Shown here: positions 53,980 through 63,200 of the stretch, piece by piece | How the letters are laid out: every line of letters starts with the position of its first letter | How positions within the stretch are numbered: the first letter of the stretch is position 1 | NCBI GenBank assembly: GCA_018266355.1 | Contig: JAFEAP010000012.1 | Coordinates: 95,031 to 159,030, forward strand | Reading direction: 5' to 3' | Length of the DNA: 64,000 bases | Origin: Bdellovibrionales bacterium | GTDB lineage: Bacteria > Bdellovibrionota > UBA1018 | Notes under the pieces: model-generated | Told to the model about the DNA's origin: nothing | Database searches by the model: none | What the model saw: the letters and a program-made list of their open reading frames with translations, nothing else | Position numbers and translations under genes: made by a program

Positions 53980-54701
53980 TCCATCCGGATCTGACCCGAA
54001 GCCTGCGGGATTTCGCGGGCACCGAATTCGCCCAGGCGGCATGGTCTCGGACCCTGCCGCCTGAGTTTTCTCGGGCTCGCCTGCTCGAGGAACTCGGCGG
54101 AATCCGCGGGCGGCTTCCGGCCTCGGCCCTTTACGACCGGTTCTTCGGCGAGCCGGACTTCCTCGCGACCGGTTCGGCTTCCCGGATCGGCGAGTGGGAG
54201 CGGAGTCGTTCGGCGCTCGTCGCGGCGATCCGCGCGCTCGAGCGCGAAGGGTTTTCGCTCGCGACGGGCGGCGCGGACCTGCGGCTGAGTTTCGCCCACG
54301 CGGATCAGGGCGCCGACTCCGCGGTGCTCGCGATCGCGGTCGGTGGATCGACGGGAGGTCCCGGCTACGGCGTCGATCTCGAACGGGTCGGGCGCGAGAT
54401 CTCGGACGCGGCATTCGCGCGGTTCTTCCGCGGGGAAGAAGGGGCGGTGCTCGGAGGGGCGGACGACGCGAGAGTCGTCGAGCAGGCGCCGCGGCTCGAT
54501 CACTGGGTCCTGAAGGAAGCGTGTTTCAAGGCCCATCCCCGTCCGGGGACGACGATCGTCGCCGATTACGTCGCCGTCCGGAGAACGGGCGGGGATGCCT
54601 ACCTCGTGGAATGCCGAAAGGGCGCCGTCGTCCGATTCGCGGCGTGCCTGGGGACGATCGAGGGATTTCGTTTCGGGATGGCGAAGGAAATCGCGGGTTA
54701 A
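53976..54701 (+). CDS. 4'-phosphopantetheinyl transferase
   Basis: 241 residues. GYGVDLERVGREISDAAFARFF contains the (V/I)GxDxE-like metal motif (here GVDLE) and WVLKEACFKAH the second (WxxKEAxxK). Sfp-type enzymes load phosphopantetheine from CoA on ACPs, so this should activate the two cluster ACPs. TTG start in the lipoprotein stop (TTGA) is chosen; a GTG at 53955 is an alternative. Last gene of the operon and likely right end of the cluster. Confidence 0.85.
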   Translation: MIHPDLTRSLRDFAGTEFAQAAWSRTLPPEFSRARLLEELGGIRGRLPASALYDRFFGEPDFLATGSASRIGEWERSRSALVAAIRALEREGFSLATGGADLRLSFAHADQGADSAVLAIAVGGSTGGPGYGVDLERVGREISDAAFARFFRGEEGAVLGGADDARVVEQAPRLDHWVLKEACFKAHPRPGTTIVADYVAVRRTGGDAYLVECRKGAVVRFAACLGTIEGFRFGMAKEIAG

Positions 54702-54752
54702 GGGACCGGCGGGAGAAGGGAGCGCCGGTAGTCGCCGGTGTCCCCGTCGCCC

Positions 54753-54861
54753 TAGCCATTTGTGCGCTTTGGTTCGGGAGACTTGGCCGTATTTCGTTCG
54801 ATTCACCCCGAATGAGGGAGCTCGGCGCAGATCATTAAGATCCAAAGCGCACAAATGGCTA
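54753..54861. repeat. 109-bp element with 20-bp perfect terminal inverted repeats
   Basis: TAGCCATTTGTGCGCTTTGG at 54753-54772 and its exact reverse complement at 54842-54861, with 69 bases between. Both outer ends are TA, as if a TA target had been duplicated, like IS630/Tc1-type miniature elements. It lies in the gap between the convergent PPTase and hydrolase genes, where its hairpin could also serve as a two-way terminator. Confidence 0.6.
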
Positions 54862-54868
54862 CGGCGTT

Positions 54869-55867
54869 TCAATGACCGTTCGGGACGGGGCTCGGTTCGG
54901 TGACGCTTCGGATGAACGCGGCGATCTTTTCGAGGGCCGTCCGCGCCTCGGCTCGATCGAGATTTCGCACGTACTCGTGTTTCAGTCCCGGAGAGTGGTC
55001 GTCCGGGTAGAAGAGCGTCTCGGTGCGGACGCCGAGCGAGCGTAGGCGGTCGGCGAAAGGCTTCGATTGGACGTCGGTGAGTTTATCGGCGTTTCCACCG
55101 GTGATGAAGGACGGCGGGAACGCGGCCGAGGCGAGGTGTTGCGGAGACGCGAGGGCGAGCGCGGGCTGGGAGAGAGAGAAACTTCCGAAGTACGCCCAAA
55201 AGAGTTCGCCGAAAAAAAGCCGGAACGCGAGATGCTCGCGGGTGTCGGCGTCGAAACGCGGGAGATCGAAGAGACCGCAGTCGAACACGGTCCCGCGGAC
55301 GACGTTCGCGGCGAGCGGAGCGGCGATCCCGGTTTTTTTCACGGCTTCGGGGTTCGTCGCGAGCGCGGCGAGGCTTCCCGCGAGATTCGCTCCGGCGGAA
55401 TCGCCGGCGAGGATGATCCGGCGGGCGTCGCCGCCGTACTCGGCGGCGTGGGCGGATAGATAAGCGAGGGCCGTCGAAAGCTCGCGGGTCGATTCCGGGT
55501 AGCGGGCGGTCGGAGCGAGAGTGTAGTCGGGGACCGCTACGGCGAAGCCGGCGCCGGCGAGCTGCTTCGCGACCGGAGTGATCGTCGCGCGGGAACCGGA
55601 GAGCCATCCGCCGCCGTGGATCCAAACCACGAGCGGGCGAACCGGGCCGCCCGACTCGGGCGCGAAGGCGTTCAGTTTCAATTCGCCGACGCCGTAAGGA
55701 ATCCCGTTCCACTCCCGGACGGGTTTCGCCGGCGGATAACGTTCTCCGATTTCGAGCGCGACGTGGTCGTTATGGACGAAGAGGGCGCGGATGCCGTAGG
55801 CGGCGATCCACGGGAAAGCGAGAGCGAGCGCGGCGAGAACGACGATCCGAATCGCGAGGCGCTTCAT
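54869..55867 (-). CDS. Membrane-anchored alpha/beta hydrolase (esterase/lipase, GDSAG type)
   Basis: 332 residues. N-terminal membrane helix (RIVVLAALALAFPWIAAY), then HGGGWLSGS (oxyanion loop), nucleophile Ser in AGDSAGANLAG, a later Asp (NADKLTD) and His (SPGLKHEY). This is the BD-FAE/hormone-sensitive-lipase-like group acting on small esters. It could hydrolyse pigment esters given its place beside the cluster, but the inverted-repeat element separates them. Ends 8 bases from that element. Confidence 0.87.
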   Translation of the reverse strand: MKRLAIRIVVLAALALAFPWIAAYGIRALFVHNDHVALEIGERYPPAKPVREWNGIPYGVGELKLNAFAPESGGPVRPLVVWIHGGGWLSGSRATITPVAKQLAGAGFAVAVPDYTLAPTARYPESTRELSTALAYLSAHAAEYGGDARRIILAGDSAGANLAGSLAALATNPEAVKKTGIAAPLAANVVRGTVFDCGLFDLPRFDADTREHLAFRLFFGELFWAYFGSFSLSQPALALASPQHLASAAFPPSFITGGNADKLTDVQSKPFADRLRSLGVRTETLFYPDDHSPGLKHEYVRNLDRAEARTALEKIAAFIRSVTEPSPVPNGH

Positions 55868-55886
55868 CGTACGTAGGCTCCGCCGC

Positions 55887-56270
55887 TCACGCGAACGACC
55901 GCATGATGCGGTCCGCGGTCGAGGGGTTGCACGCCATCGGGACGTCGTAAACGGCCGCGATCCGGAGCAGCGCCTTCACGTCGACGTCGTGCGGGTGCGG
56001 CGCGAGGGGATCCCAGAAGAAGATCACGAGGTCCATCTTGCCTTCGGCGATCCGCGCGCCGATCTGTTGGTCGCCGCCGAGAGGACCGCTTTTGAATTTT
56101 TTGACCTTGAGGGGAAGTTCGCTCTCGATCCGGGCGCCGGTCGTGCCGGTGGCGGAAACCTCCATGCGTTTCAACTTCGAGAGATTCGTGCGCGCCCAAC
56201 CGACCATGGCGGTCTTCAGGTTATCGTGGGCGATGAGCGCGACACGGACTTTTTTGGAGGCGGCGTTCAT
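55887..56270 (-). CDS. mgsA: Methylglyoxal synthase
   Basis: 127 residues. Phosphate-binding GTTGARI and SGPLGGDQQIG, WDPLAPHPHDVDVKALLR and CNPSTADRIM match MgsA throughout, including the conserved catalytic Asp of the GGDQ loop. Converts dihydroxyacetone phosphate into methylglyoxal and phosphate, an overflow bypass of glycolysis. Upstream of the alpha/beta hydrolase by 19 bases, possibly co-transcribed. Confidence 0.95.
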   Translation of the reverse strand: MNAASKKVRVALIAHDNLKTAMVGWARTNLSKLKRMEVSATGTTGARIESELPLKVKKFKSGPLGGDQQIGARIAEGKMDLVIFFWDPLAPHPHDVDVKALLRIAAVYDVPMACNPSTADRIMRSFA

Positions 56271-56308
56271 GGTTTGAGCCTAGCACGGATTCCGGCTAGG
56301 GTAGAGGC

Positions 56309-57253
56309 ATGTCCGAGGGAACAATGACCGACGCGCGTATCGCGCGATACGCCGCGCTTCAATCGATCACCGAGATCGGCGTCGGGAGCCTCGTCCATGG
56401 GCTTCGCATCCCGCTCGGCGGTCATTTGCTGACCTTGAACCAGGGCGTACTTCTCACGTTCGCGGTCCGGCCGAGCGCCGACCCGTCGACCGACGCGCGC
56501 CGGCGCGGGATGTTCGTCGCGACCTCGGTCTCCTTCGTGACGGCGCTGCTGAAATTCCTCTCACCCGCGGGCGCGCGCGCGATGCCTGCCCTCGGGATCT
56601 CGCTCCAAGGCCTTTTCTACTCGGCCGGCCTCGCCGTTTTCGGATTGAACGTCGTCGGCGCGGTCGTCGGCTTCGTGCTCCTCTCGTTTTGGGCGTTCCT
56701 GCATCCGATCGTCTTCGCGTACCTCGTTTTCGGTCAGACTTTTTTCGCGGCCGTCGTGAAGCTTTGGACGGAACTCGCGACGAAGCTCGGGCTGCCGGTC
56801 GAGCTCGGGGTGTGGATCCTCCTCGGAGCGGTCGCGCTCAAGGCGATCGTCGCTGCGGGCCTCGCCGTCTTCGCTTGGCGCGCGGACGAGGCGCGCGAAG
56901 CGCGGTACTTCGCCCGCATCGGCGAGTGGGCGCGGAAAGGTTCGACCGCCGCCCATCGGCGAGCGGACGCGCCCGCGGCGAAGCCGCTTTCGCCCGCCCT
57001 CGGCGCGACGAAGGACCTGCTCCGGCCTATTTTCCTCGTGTCCCTCGCGCTCACCGTCGGCTTCGTGCTCTTCGCGGGCCGGGAGGGGTGGGGTGCGCTC
57101 GCTTACCTCGCGAAAACGGTCGCGATCGCTTGGCTCATTTTCTTCGCCGTGCGGGCGTTTCCGAAAAAATGGGCGGAGAAGGTCCAGGCCCGCTTCCCGG
57201 CACTCGCCGAGACCGCGGCGGCCGTGCGACGGGAGCAGTCCCGGCTCGAGTAG
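56309..57253 (+). CDS. Multi-pass membrane protein, function unknown
   Basis: 314 residues with about 6-7 membrane segments. The opening YAALQSITEIGVGSLVHGLRIPLGGHLLTLNQGVLLTF resembles the way ECF-type vitamin-transporter S components begin (a LHGF.IPLGGH-like stretch), but the match is by eye. The C-terminal part has two more segments and an Arg-rich tail. Divergent from mgsA with 38 bases between; its stop is one base from the giant gene's stop. Confidence 0.6.
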   Translation: MSEGTMTDARIARYAALQSITEIGVGSLVHGLRIPLGGHLLTLNQGVLLTFAVRPSADPSTDARRRGMFVATSVSFVTALLKFLSPAGARAMPALGISLQGLFYSAGLAVFGLNVVGAVVGFVLLSFWAFLHPIVFAYLVFGQTFFAAVVKLWTELATKLGLPVELGVWILLGAVALKAIVAAGLAVFAWRADEAREARYFARIGEWARKGSTAAHRRADAPAAKPLSPALGATKDLLRPIFLVSLALTVGFVLFAGREGWGALAYLAKTVAIAWLIFFAVRAFPKKWAEKVQARFPALAETAAAVRREQSRLE

Positions 57254-57254
57254 G

Positions 57255-60200
57255 TTAGTGCCACTCGAGGTGGACTTGGGCCGGGTGGCCGCCTCCTTTT
57301 GAATAATCTTCGATGCCGATTTCCTTGCTGATACCGAGATTCGCCCCGTAAACCCAGAACTGGACGTAGGCTCCCGAGGACAGACCTCCGGAGCTGTTCA
57401 CGATCTCCTGAACGATGGCGGAAAGATCGACCGTTTGGTTCCACGCGCCGGCGACGCCGGGGAGCCCGCCGCCGGCGCTAGGCCAGCGCGCGGTCGCGGT
57501 CGTCTGCGTATGGCCCGTCGCGCCTCCCGGATAGTCGCCTAAGGCGGAGACCTGAGTCGCGTTCGCCGAAAGATCGCCCGAGATGACGAGCCATTTCGTC
57601 GTGTCCCAATAGGCCGCGTCCGTTACCCACAGCTTCAAGTAGGCTTTGTCGATCGTCGCGCCCGACGGGATCGCGCTCGGGAGCTGGAATCGGAAATACC
57701 CGTACGAGATTCCGTCCGTTCCCCAGTTTCCGATATAAATGACGTTTCCGGTTTCGCCACTCGATCCCCACCAGTCCGTACCTTGGGTATCGAATTCACC
57801 GTCGTCGAGATTCGCGGCGACCGTGGAATTCGCGTTCGCGGTGGTGGCGCTGCCGTCGCCGGAGGCGTTGATGAAGCCGCTCATCAGATGGGTCGAATAA
57901 TCGACGTAGCCGCTGGTGTCGTCGCCCCAGCAGCTTACCGTGCCGCCGGAAAGAATGGCGCAAGTGTATCCCGGACCGGTCGAGAGAGAGGCGACTCCGG
58001 AAAGCGAGAAAACCGCGCTCAAGGAGGGAGACGCGATCGTGCCGTTCAAGCTGCCGCCACCGAGTACGCCATGCCGATCGATGTCCTCGTTCACACCCCA
58101 GCAGCGGACTCGGCCGCCGGAGACGACCGCGCAAGTGTGGTGGCGGGCAGCGCCGATCGCGGTCACGTTCGAGTACCAGGCCGCGTTCACCGGCGAATGG
58201 CGTTCCGTGGTCGTCCCGTCTCCGAGCTGACCGTAGTCGTTCCGCCCCCAGCAGCGGACCGTGCCGTCGGTGAGGAGAGCGCAGCTGTGGTTTTCGCCGA
58301 GCGAGAGAGAGGCGACGTTCGTGAGGCCCGTGACCGTCACCGGCGTCGTACTGTTCGTAGTCGTTCCGTCTCCGAGTTCTCCGTAGGTGTTCAAGCCCCA
58401 ACAACGGACCGTTCCGTCGCTCAACAACGCGCAGGCGTGCCCGGCCGAGCCCTCGTCCCACTCATAGATCTTTCCGACCGTGACGGAGGCGACGTTCGTT
58501 AGACCGGAAACGGATACCGGCGAGTGGCGTTCGGCGGTCGTACCGTCGCCCACTTCGCCGTGTTGGTTTCGACCCCAGCACTTCACCGTCGCGTCGGAAA
58601 GTCTTGCGCAGGTGTTGTTCCCGCCCGCCGAGATCTGGGTGGCCGTCGTGATCCCGCTTACGGAAACCGTGGCGCTTTGGGCTCCGTTGGTCGTGCCGTC
58701 GCCGAGCTGGCCGTAATTATTGAGGCCGATGCATTGGATCGTCCCGTTCGCGAGCAGGACGCAGTTCGTCTGGGTGCCCGATGCGACACCGATCGCGGTC
58801 GAGATACCGGGCAGAGCGATTGGCGTCGTCGGATTTACGTAACGATTGTTCGATCCGGAATCGAGCGCTTGTCCGTTCGAAGCGTAACCGCCGAAACACC
58901 AGACCGTGCCGTCGCTTTTTCTCGCGCACGAGTCTTCGTCGCCCGAGGACATCTCGACCACGTTCGAGAGTCCGGCGATCGGTTGGGCGATCGTTCGGGA
59001 TTTGTTCACGATATCGCCGGACGGCGTATCGTCCGCCGCACCCCAACACCGGACCTGGGAATCGGTTTGGACGACACAGTATCCGGTTACCCACGAATAC
59101 CCCATGTTGTAGATCTGTTTACCCTTCGAAACGCCGTTCACGACGACGGGGACCGAAGAATCGTTCACGGTGCCGTCGCCGAGGGCGTTGTGATTGTCGT
59201 TCGCGCCGAAGCATCGCGCTTCCCCGCTTGCGAGCAGCAGGCAGGTGCTGACCGGGTTCACGGCGGCTTGCACCGCGTTCGAGATCCCCGTTACGGAAGA
59301 ATTCGCGTAGGAGCTGTCGTTCTTCGCTCCGTTTCCTAGGTTCCCGTAGCCGCCGTCACCCCAGCAGCGAGCCGTGCCGTCGGTCATGATGGCGCAGGTC
59401 GTGTTGTAACCCGCGGCGACTGACTGGGCGCCGCTGAGGAACGTACCGGATGCGGTCTTTACCTGGACGGGCGAGGAGCGGCTTGAGGTAGTTCCGTCGC
59501 CGAGCTGGCCCCGATCGTTATGTCCCCAGCACCAGAGCTGTCCGTTGGTGAGATGGGCGCAGGTGTAATCCGGTCCGGCGGTGACTTGATCCGCTCCGGT
59601 GAGGGTGCCGGCTCGAACCGCCGTGCTCCGATTCGTGGTCGTACCGTCCCCGAGTTGGCCCTGATCATTCAATCCCCAGCACCAGACCTCACCGGATTTC
59701 ACGGCGCAGATATGGTTCGCGCCCGAGTTATGGGTGAGATCGGTCGCGCTCGAGGCAATCGCCGTCACTTCCGAATTGTGTCCCGTCGAGTCGGGGGAAC
59801 CCCAGGTCTTGTCGACGGTCGTCCCGTCGCCGAGCTGTCCGTAACCGTTCTCGCCCCAACATTTCACGGCGCCGCCGGTACGGAGGATACAATTGAAGTA
59901 ATTTCCCCCGCCCGCGAGCGTGGCGTCCGTGTGGAGCGAGTCCCAAACTTCGGGTAAGCGGCCGCCGAAGGTCGTATAGCGGAGCGTTCCGTCGTTCATG
60001 ACGATCAGGCTCGGCCGAGCGTCGAGCGCGAGACTGACCGGAAGGGCCGTTCCTTGGGCGTTCACGTTCAGCGACATGCGGGTCGTCGCTCCGGTACAGG
60101 CTAGATTCACGCGCGCGGTCTTCGTGCCGCTGCTCGTAGGGCTGGCTTGGACTTTGACCGTACAGTGATCCCCCGCCCCGATCGAGGCTCCGCAGTCGTA

Positions 60201-63200
60201 GGAGATGATCGAGAACTGGCCGGCGGGGCTTTCGTTCGAGAGGTTCGGCGCGGTACAACCCGTGAGCGCGGCGGTTCCGGTATTCCCGAAATACACGCTC
60301 GCGACGGAGGATTTCCGACCGGTCGAGACCGCTTGCAGGTAGATGGTCCCTCCGCTTCCGCCCGAGCCCCCGGAGCCGTCGTCCAAGATACTCCGCGCGA
60401 CCAGGTTCCCGCCCGAGGCCACGCCCGTCGCGGTAATCATGTCCGCCGTCGTCGTCTTCGTGCCGCCGACCGTGCAGGTCCGGGAGAGCGTCGCCGTCTT
60501 CGAGCCCGTTCCCGTGAGGTTCGCCCGCACGTTCACCGTGCAGCTCGCACCGACGGCCTGCCCGCTCGTGCCGCAGTTGTCGATCGAAATCTCGAACTCG
60601 CCCGGGTTCGTGCCCGTCAAGGTCGGTGCCGAGCATCCGCTCGACGCGTAGGTGCCCGAGTTCGTGAAGGTGAATGTCACGCTCGCGGATTTCCCGTAGC
60701 TGTACGCGATGTTTCCGAAGGCGTTCGTGAGCGGGGTCCAAGCGAGGTTCGGCGACGCGCCGGTCACGACGATCTGGTTCGCGGTCGTCGTCGTCACGCC
60801 GCCGGTCGTGCAGGTCCGGGAAAGAGTCGCCGTCTTCGCGCCGTCCGAAGAAGGATGACCGGCGACGGCGATCGTGCAGGAAGAGCCGGCGCCGAGGTTC
60901 GCGGTGCCGCAAGTGTCGCTCGAAAGGGTGAACTCCGACGGATTCGCGCCGGCGAGAACCGGAGCGGAGCATCCGGTCGCGGCGCCGCTCCCCGTGTTCG
61001 AAAGGGTAAACGTCTGCGTCCCGGTCGTCGTTCCGTTCAGGGCGCTCCCGAAGTCCTTCGTGAGGGGGCTCCAAGCGAGGACCGGCTGGATGCCGGTCGC
61101 GACGATCTGGTTCGCGGTCGTCGTCGGCGTCCCTCCGAACGTGCAGGTGCGGGAGAGGGTCGCCGTGCGGGCGCCCGTCGCGGTGGGTTGGGCTTTGACG
61201 ACGATCGTACAGCTCGAGGACGTGTTCAGGTTCGCGGTGCCGCAAGTGTCGCTCGAGAGCGTGAAGTCGCCGGGGTTCGCGCCGGTGAGCGTCGGAGCCG
61301 AGCAGCCCGTCGCGTTCGCGGTGCCGGAGTTCGAAAGCGTGAAGGTCGTGCCGCTCGAGAGCGAACCGACGTAGACGTTGCCGAAGTCGTTCGTGAGGGG
61401 AGACCAGGCCAGCGACGGTTGCGCGCCGGTCACGACGATTTGGTTCGCTGTCGTCGTCGGCGTCCCTCCGACCGTGCACGTGCGGGAAAGGGTCGCGGTC
61501 TTCGCGCCGGCCGACTGGGGATTTCCCTTCACGACGATCGTACAGCTCGAGGACGTGTTCAAGTTCGCGGTTCCGCAGGTGTCGCTCGAAAGCGTGAAGT
61601 CGCCCGGATTCGCGCCGGCGAGCGTCGGAGCGGAGCATCCGGTCGCGTTCGCGGTACCCGAGTTCGAGAGGGTGAAAGTCACGCCGGTCGACAGCGACCC
61701 GACGCTGATGCTTCCGAAATCGTTCGTGAGGGGCGACCACGCGAGTGCCGGGGCGGTGCCGGTGACGACGATTTGGTTCGTCGTCGTCGTCGGCGTTCCG
61801 CCGAAGGTGCACGTGCGGGAAAGGGTCGCCGTGTGGGCGCCGACCGACTGGGGATTCCCCTTCACGACGATCGTGCAGCTCGAAGAAGCGTTCAGGTTCG
61901 CGGTTCCGCAGGTATCGCTCGAGAGTTGGAAATCGGTCGAGTTATCGATCGTCGGAGCGGAACAACCCGTCGCGTTCGCGGTTCCGGTGTTCGAAAGCGT
62001 GAAGGTGGTTCCCGTCGAGAGCGAACCGACATTGATGTTCCCGAAGTCCTTCGTGAGTGGGGACCACGCGAGCGCCGGGGCGGTGCCGGTGACGACGATC
62101 TGGTTCGCGGTGGTGGTCGGCGTACCGCCGAACGTGCAGGTGCGGGAGAGGGTCGCCGTGCGGGATCCGGCGGCCGTGGGTTGGGCCTTGACGACGATCG
62201 TGCAGCTCGAGGACGTGTTCAGGTTCGCGGTTCCGCAGGTATCGCTCGAAAGGGTGAAATCGCCCGGATTCGCGCCGGTGAGCGTCGGAGCGGAGCAGCC
62301 CGTCGCGTTCGCGGTGCCCGAGTTCGAAAGCGTGAAGGTCGTCCCGGTCGAGAGCGATCCGACGTTCACGCTGCCGAAATCGTTCGTCAGCGGATTCCAC
62401 GCGAGCGCCGGCTCGATCCCGTTCGTGACGATCTGGTTCGGGGTGGTGGTCGGCGTCCCGCCGAATGTGCAGGTGCGCGAAAGCGTCGTCGCCTTCGATC
62501 CGGCCGTCGTCGGATTCGCGCGGACCGTGACGGTACAGCTACCGCTGGCCGTGACGTTGTTCGTGCTGCAGGTATCCGCGGTGATCGAGAAGTTCGTCGA
62601 GTCGCCGAGCGCGGGAGCGGAGCATCCGGTCGCGTCGGCGGCGCCGGTGTTCGAGAGGGTGAAGACTTGGGTGCCGGAGTTCGATCCGACGTTCACGTTT
62701 CCGAAGTCTTTCGTGAGCGGGCTCCAAGCGAGGACCGCGGTGATCCCGTTTACGACGATCTGGTTCGTCGTCGTGGTCGGGGTTCCGCCGAAGGTGCAAG
62801 TGCGGGAAAGGGTCGCGGCTTTCGCGCCCGCCGACTGAGGCTGGGCCTTCACGACGATCGTACAGCTCGACGAGGTGCCCAGGTTCGCGGTGCCGCAAGT
62901 GTCGCTCGAGAGCTGGAAATCGGTCGAGTTATCGATCGTCGGAGCGGAGCAACCCGTCGCGTTCGCGGTTCCGGTGTTCGAGAGGGTAAACGTCGTACCG
63001 CTCGAGAGCGATCCGACGTTCACGTTCCCGAAGTCCTTCGTGAGCGGGGACCACGCGAGTGACGGCGCGATGCCGGTGACGACGATTTGGTTCGCGGTGG
63101 TGGTCGGGGTTCCGCCGAACGTGCAGGTGCGGGAGAGGGTCGCCGTTCGGGCGCCGGCGGCCGTGGGTTGGGCCTTGACGACGATCGTGCAGCTCGAGGA

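Noticed and set aside
60147..63062. 971-residue plus-strand open frame antisense to the giant repeat protein
   Set aside because: It mirrors the repetitive GC-rich codons of the minus-strand gene, is Arg/Ala/Val-rich with no domain, and breaks where the repeats diverge.
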